Shown here one piece after another: positions 57,766 to 64,000 of a DNA stretch of 64,000 nucleotides. Made by a program: the position numbers and the translations under genes. This DNA is from Neurospora tetraspora (taxonomy: Eukaryota; Ascomycota; Sordariomycetes; Sordariales; Sordariaceae), in NCBI RefSeq assembly GCF_033439725.1, contig NW_026944386.1, forward strand, positions 1,364,001-1,428,000, read 5' to 3'. Numbering within the stretch: position 1 is the stretch's first letter; every line of letters starts with the position of its first letter. The notes beneath the pieces are model-generated. The model ran no database searches. It was not told where the DNA came from and saw nothing but the letters and a program-made list of their open reading frames with translations.

Positions 57766-60700
57766 TGTCAAATCACCTAACCTGTGCACGTGCGCTATAG
57801 GGCCCTTATAGGCGGTTTAATCAATTGAACTATAGCTATAGCCTACACACCCTACTTATGTAGGTCTGTAGATTAGATAAGGTTCGCGCGTACTCTATTT
57901 AGTCATCGACCGTACGCGAGCTTTTTACTCTTAATTCTTCTTAGAATTATCAATTTGTATATATTTAAATAATACATATACTATACTTTTCATAATACCC
58001 TTTTAACGGTATTATATAGTAGCTACAACTTTTAATCGACCGACCTAAAACTAAATTAAACTAACCTATAAATACTTTAATAAACTAGCGGGCTTCGTTA
58101 TCGGACGTCGTAAGCGCGCGACAATATAATTTAAGAGAAACTCTATCTGCACGTGGGAAACACTCTATTTGCACATGGATCCACTTTTTTCCACATATAA
58201 ATCCCTAACCCTGCCGCCCCGCACCTTCCGCCAAAGTACCTTGGCGCATTCGGTTTCTCGATAGCGCGTTCGCTCTCCCGACAGCGCATTTGCTCCCCTA
58301 AATAGGGCATTCGCTCCCCAACACAGCCCCCGACAGCGCATTCGTTCCCCCGACAACGCATTCACAACACCGAACAGCGTGTTCGCTCTGGAGCGATCGA
58401 AATGACGAAAGAAATTAAACAACGATAGGGAATGACATGCGACAGCGATTGCAATTAACGTGCGATATAAAAATAATGCGAATGCTTTGTCGTGGGAGCG
58501 AATGCGCTTTTCCGGGATGCGAATGGCGTTGTCGGAGTCAAAAGATATATTTGGTCAATTGGAAAAAGACAGGGTTAGGGAAATGTATGGAGGAAAAAGT
58601 GGATCCACGTGCAGATAGAGTTTTATTCACGTGCAGATAGAGTTTCTCTAATTTAAATATATAAGACGAATTTAAATACTTTTACGACTATATAAACCAC
58701 CTTTCCTCCCTCCTAAAAAACGTCATATTTATTCAATTAACGCTAACTAAATTCCCCTTTCTATCGATCACCGAATTTAAGTATATAATCGCTTCCCCCT
58801 TATAGCAAATTTGGGTAACCGCAAAGTTCTTATATTATTCCACTCCGTACGGCGAATTTAGGTAACTATATTTATCACTACCTAAATCCTAATTATCGTA
58901 AGACTATTGAAATAATAAAGGTTTCCCCTATTACCGAACTTAAATACGTAGTCATATTCGTTTTCCTCATTAATTCTTAATTACACACTTTAAATATTAA
59001 TCCCTTAATTTAATACGTTGTAAGACTATATTTAAATTTATACTTATTAAAACGTACTTTTCAAGCGAATTAACCCAATTACGAACTACTATACCCGGTT
59101 CCTTCGTTGAATTTAATACGACTAATCGCGGCCCTTCAACTTTACGAAATTTCGATGCGACCTCCGATATCGATTCGAATCCTATATATAACGTCGACCT
59201 TAATAATTATTTTAATAATTTTACGTACCTTGAAGACGAAGCCAAATTATATAACGAAATCGATAAGTTCGATACTAATAAGTACAACGATGACAAAATA
59301 TTTTAATCTATCGACTCGCTTCCTCCGGGACGCCTAATTAATATCCCTTTAAATATATATACCCCTCTAGTAGTACGCTACCCCTTTATAAGCGCCTATC
59401 GATAAAATACTATTAGGTAAACTAACGAAGAAATAGCTATAAATCCCCCGCGCGAGGACTATAAACGCGAATCGTATACTATTAATCTACTCACTTATAA
59501 TACAAACGTGCCCCTCCTAATTAAATCAATTAAATTTAATAATAAGCAGGAAACCGTCGAGTATTTTAAAACTAAAATTAATAAAACTCAATTTTCCTTC
59601 AAACTTTAACTTAACGAATAAACTAAAATCGTAACCAATTAAATATAAGCTTCTCTCAAGTTAGCCAAAGATATTAAGAAGGATATTAGCGCTAGCTTAA
59701 CCTTTGATAGCCAAAAGATCTAAGAGATAATCGACGTTTAAGAAGCTAAATTAACGATAAAACTTATCGATTGAATAAATAAACTTCCAGAAAATCATTC
59801 CAAGGACTATCAAATTCTATATATAGGCAACCGAACGCAAGACGCTAAACGGTTCGAAAATCCAATTTAAAAGATGATAAGATTTTTTAAATTAAATAGT
59901 GCAAAATTAGTGAATATTTTTCGAATTAACTATGAGCGAGCACAGAAACTACTTAAAAAAGAAATTGGAAGACTAAAAGTTAGAATTAAATAAATTTATT
60001 AACACCCTTTATTAAGAATAAAAAGATACCGAAATCTCTATTATTAACAATATTACCGCTCAAATTAACGAATTACGTAAAAGCGTCCGGAACGAAATTA
60101 TAAACGAAATTATAAAGAATCTCTCCAAAAACCCTTACACTCCACCCAATCCGATCTCTTTACTCCCTAAAGCCCTAAAGCCTTCGGCCCCGTAGAAATT
60201 AAAGCCGTAAAAGCCTGCACCCGAACCGATCTCTACTCTCAATAATACGTTTAGAGAAAATAGAGCTAAGCCTTCGTAGTAGATAAACCCCCCTAAGAGC
60301 CAATTTCGGACTACGCTCGAAAACATTCCAGAAAATGCCCAAAATTAAATCGAAATCTACATAGAACATCCCGATATACTTCCCTACAACTATATCCAGC
60401 AGGCCTTCGCTCGCAATTTTACTACATTTAACTATCGCGGTTCTATAATTAACCCGCCGAATCAATATCGCGCTCCCTAACCAAAGCCATACCGAAGCCA
60501 ATCGGTACCCCTAATAATAAACGTACCCTTCGGGAATACGTCTCATTAATACCGATTCAATTCCGAACCCCCTCGTCTCGAACTACCGCATCTCCCCCGT
60601 ATAATAGAAGCCCCCAATAAGTAAAAGTTTTTTACCAACTACCAGTTAAAAATCCTAATATTAGACCTACGCAATGCCGGTTCGATAATCCACCCAATTA

Positions 60701-61674
60701 TACTTAAAGAGTAAATAAAATTCAACTAATAAAGCGAAGCCTATCGATAATGCGGAACATATTAAGGAAATTATAAAGCTTAAATTATCCAAACGCAATA
60801 ACGTATTTAAAACTTCGAAGAGGAATAAATCCTTTAAGTATAGTAAAACCTCCAAATTTAATAAAAAATCGAAGTATGGTAAGAAATCCCGCAAAAGAAA
60901 TAATAATAGCGGTAATAATTCGTTTAATTCGTCTAGCTCAAAATCTTCCGACAATTCGGACTCTTCTAACTCCGAATTTTCCGACTCAAAATCTTCCGAC
61001 TCAAAAACTTCTAACTCAAAATTAAATAACAATTCTAAATCTAAGCGAAAGTCCAAATGCAAATTTAAATAATTTAAGGATAAAAATATTAATAATAAAA
61101 ATAAATTCTATAAGGTTAAACGCAACGAATTAAGGATATTCGACCCTAGTAGCGACGATTTAAAAAACTTCAATATTATCGTAAATTACAAGAATTTAAT
61201 ATTTACGGACGTTTATACATTCTAAAAATATATCCTACAATATATCGATAGAGCCGACGCTAATAATTATATATTTGAATACTTATTAATAATATTCTAT
61301 ACCGCTTTGAGAAAATTAATATTAATTTAGTAATTTACCAAAATAGATAATAAATAAAAAAGAAATTAGAAGGGAGATGGTATTTATATCCTTTTTTACA
61401 AGTTTGTCGAGCGGTTTTTACTTGACGCTACTATAGTAACGTCGAAATTTACTAAAAGCTATTTCACGATAAATTAAATCGCGGAAAATAAAGGAGTATT
61501 TACTTAATACGTATAATATTAATTCTAGTACGTTCGAATTATAAAAATAATAAAGAAAACCGATTTTAATAATTAATATAGTATTATAATACAAATTTAG
61601 AATAATTTAAACATTCGTATTAAATAGTATTTCGATCTACTAATTAATAGTAAGAAGGGAAATACATTAGCGGG
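57766..61674 (+). mobile_element. Gypsy element relic: LTR-like start and gag
   Basis: An LTR-like block begins TGTCAAATCACC near 57,766 and runs at least to 58,126, where a MITE entered. A gag-like reading follows from about 59.0 kb: helical, with a Pro/Arg-rich part near 60.1-60.6 kb and a Lys/Ser/Asn-rich part near 60.78-61.06 kb. The capsid-like segment KFVERFLLDATIVTSKFTKS lies near 61,405. It is cut at 61,674 by another LTR. An old, heavily damaged fossil. Confidence 0.55.
58135..58648. mobile_element. MITE with 8-bp target duplication and internal tandem repeats
   Basis: 514 bp flanked by TAATTTAA (58127-58134 and 58649-58656). Inverted ends of about 80 bp begin GAGAAACTCTATCTGCACGTG, and each end carries that motif twice. 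The left interior (58,245-58,390) holds about seven units of a 19-20-bp GACAGCGCATTCGCTCCCC repeat. The right interior (58,490-58,540) carries the same core in inverted orientation (GGGAGCGAATGCGC). An 8-bp duplication fits hAT or Mutator-type elements; ends starting GAG do not decide which. No coding capacity and no RIP signature. Confidence 0.85.
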
Positions 61675-64000
61675 TGTTACGGGGCTACCGCCCAGAGGTT
61701 CATATCAGGCTCTGTAGCCTAATTGCCTGCCTGTGGCTTATGCCCTATGGCTCGCGACGGCGCTGCGCCTCTGTAGCGCCGTGCACGTGCTTGTAGCCCC
61801 CTTTAAAAGGCCGCAGTCTATAGTTCTACTTTATAGCCTGATTTTTCCCCCTTTCCTCTTTATAGAACCTTATCGATCTCATTTTGGCTTAATATTTATA
61901 TTAGGTTCTATTATCCCCCTTATATTAGGTTCTATCTCCTTTTATTTAGACAGAGCCTGCAGCCTTGTGCGCGGCGACATTGGATATTGGTTCATTGGAA
62001 TAGTTAAATTCGGATTGCCTATAAACGTCGACGAAGAAATAGCATTTACCTCTTCTTTCTAGGATACCCCTTCGGGTTTTATAAAAGGTCTTATAAGAAC
62101 TATAAGAATTACCGGCATTACCCCTAAATACGACTCTAAAAAAACAACGACCGGCCTTATTACGGTTATTACTAATACTTTTAATATTAATAATTTAAAT
62201 TTTATACGAATCTTTCGCTTTATAATTACGAACGTTACTTCGAACTGCTCCCTATTCTTAGAGCCCAACTTCAATTTCTCCCCGGTTATAATTACCGCCG
62301 GCTCCGCAATTAGTAATAAGAATAGTAATAATAACGGATATATATATATATACAGAAACTTCTAATCCCACTTATTTAAGACGGCTAATAATCGACCTTC
62401 CCCTTCTACTATACCCTATTCGTTAAAATATATAATACTGATAATAAGGTAGGCTTCCGCGTAAATAGAGACGCTATTTGGATTAAAGTCCTTAGTACCC
62501 TTCCTAATAATAAGAGAAAGAAATTAGAGGGATTCTAAACTATATATATTATTAATAACGATATAAACCCCAAATTCCTATTAGGATAAATTAACCGCTT
62601 TTTCGGCATTTACTATCTCTATAATACAACCTTCGCCCAATTACCTGTATACATTATAAAATAATATAACGGTTAAACCTTTTCTTCTTTCTACGCTAAT
62701 TAAGAGGATGAATTCTTTAAAATTAGAGGCGTTACGTAAAATAACGAATCTAAATTAGGTATTCTATATAACGCCCTTAATACTAAATTCTTAAACGCTA
62801 TTTTTATAATTCTTTTCTTTAATAAGTATAATGATTATATTAAAATATTCTAAGTTAATACTATTCGTTACGAGCGTACTAAAGCATTTAAATTCTTTAA
62901 GTAATAGAATAACCGTCGATAAAGTAAGGGAAAGAATTAAAATTATAATTATACCTCTTCCAGCCGGTTCTCTATTACCCCCTAAATTCTACGTACCCAA
63001 CCCGCCGCTCTATAAAATAATAATATTAACAGCTCTAACCTTGCTTCTAACGAACTAGGTATAAAAAATACCAATAGTAATATTAATATATTTATAAATA
63101 GAATTATAGCCGGCCCCGCCTACGGACGAAGCAGCGGTTACGGAAGTAGAAGCAACGGCCCTAACTACTATATTAAATAATTTTCTAACAAAGAACGTTA
63201 AAAGCGCTAGGAGAATAACTTCTATATAAAATATAATATTTCTAATTATTATACTACGCGCTATTTATACTTCCCTACGGTAAACCCGAATAATGAAGTC
63301 GGAATTAATACGATTAAAATAATTATAACTTCCCTCATATTAAAGGACGAAAATAATTAATATAAATCGGCCTTAAAAGGTTAAGGAAAAGAATGATTCT
63401 AGCGTATAATCGGGTATTAGAATCCTTAAAAGTATTAAATAATAAAGTAGAAGATTTTAAATTAAAAAATAAATTAGAAATTGAATTCACTTTGATTCTA
63501 CTTATCGTTAATAATTATAACCTATTCTAAATCCTCGTCGACGAGGGTTGCTAATACTATATTATAATTAATGAAAAGGTTATATAAAACTTTAAAATCC
63601 CTATAATCCCTATCTCGATATACTAAATTAAAAGCGCGTTTATAGCTATAGAAAGTACTTCTATTAAAAACCTTACTTAGTTTATAATAAAAATAAATAG
63701 TTATATTAAACTAATAGTAGCTTACGTCGTCCTAAAATTCGAATACCCTTTAATTCTAAAGAAACTCTAATTAGCTATATACCGGGCCTATTCAATTCCC
63801 TATAAGAAGCGCCTCTATATAGGGGTAGTAAGTAATTGGATCCTTTATATTAGAAGAAAAGAGAAAGAAAATACCCTATTCATTAAAAAAATTAAATTAA
63901 CAGTATATATTATAATAACTACCTTCGTAAGAACCGTTAACTGTATATATAAATAATATAATAAGGTTACAATAGAAAACTATATCTTTATAATTAACTT
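61675..64000 (+). mobile_element. Gypsy element, 5' LTR through protease, running off the window
   Basis: The LTR begins TGTTACGGGGCTACCGCCC at 61675 and probably runs to about 61,990. AT-rich element DNA follows. The plus-strand reading near 63,530-63,750 looks like a retropepsin: VDEGC in place of the usual D-S/T-G site, then LILKKLQLAIY. The element inserted into the gag of the Gypsy relic before it. It is RIP-damaged and its right end lies outside the window. Confidence 0.6.

Noticed and set aside
58245-58390. Regularly spaced repeats considered as a CRISPR array
   Set aside because: The units are contiguous with no unique spacers, the genome is fungal, and they lie within a MITE.
56570-61880. 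One large DNA transposon bounded by inverted repeats
   Set aside because: The repeat begins TGTTACG like an LTR and the right copy leads into a protease-bearing element. The interior holds a different Gypsy gag, and no target duplication flanks the pair.

Overview
The window looks like filamentous ascomycete DNA, most likely Pezizomycotina and probably Sordariomycetes. The evidence is short GT-AG introns of about 50-80 bp, a DUF3632-type protein, two secreted AA9 copper monooxygenases, and a very strong imprint of repeat-induced point mutation (RIP). Long repeats are AT-rich, TpA-rich and short of CpA/TpG, while short insertions among them are not. Species cannot be named from sequence alone.

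Positions 1-10,350 are ordinary gene space: a large TBC-domain Rab GTPase-activating protein (1036-4458, +), tRNA-Trp(CCA) (5191-5261, -), a three-exon DUF3632 gene (5601-6625, -), and a tandem pair of AA9 lytic polysaccharide monooxygenase genes (7709-8484 and 9217-10047, both +). The AA9 pair shares an intron position. Its likely role is oxidative attack on cellulose outside the cell.

The change to repeat DNA happens inside a tRNA-Pro(AGG) gene. A 3,489-bp PIF/Harbinger transposon (10357-13845) sits in its anticodon loop with a TTA target duplication. It carries convergent relics of a Myb-like gene and a DDE transposase.

From 13.9 to 64 kb I see no convincing working host gene. The stretch is a graveyard of nested elements. 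At 15.4-30.3 kb a minus-strand Copia element (15535-30033, target duplication GAACC) contains a minus-strand Ty3/Gypsy element (21040-28476), a 741-bp SINE with a 14-bp target duplication (20047-20787) and a solo LTR (16118-16395). The Copia itself probably sits in an older solo LTR. Further along are more pieces of the same Gypsy family (30.5-36.5 kb), a low-complexity relic (37.2-41.3 kb), a Mutator-like element (42893-46391) with 8-bp target duplications and a solo LTR inside it, Gypsy pol relics (48-54 kb), two MITEs (54295-54932 and 58135-58648), and at least one more Gypsy relic running off the window end.

Several short insertions (172-bp and 192-bp solo LTRs in two copies each, 271- and 278-bp solo LTRs, and the MITEs) keep normal base composition and clean target duplications. 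They are therefore young, or too short to attract RIP. Element boundaries backed by target duplications are firm. Domain boundaries inside RIP-damaged relics are approximate.
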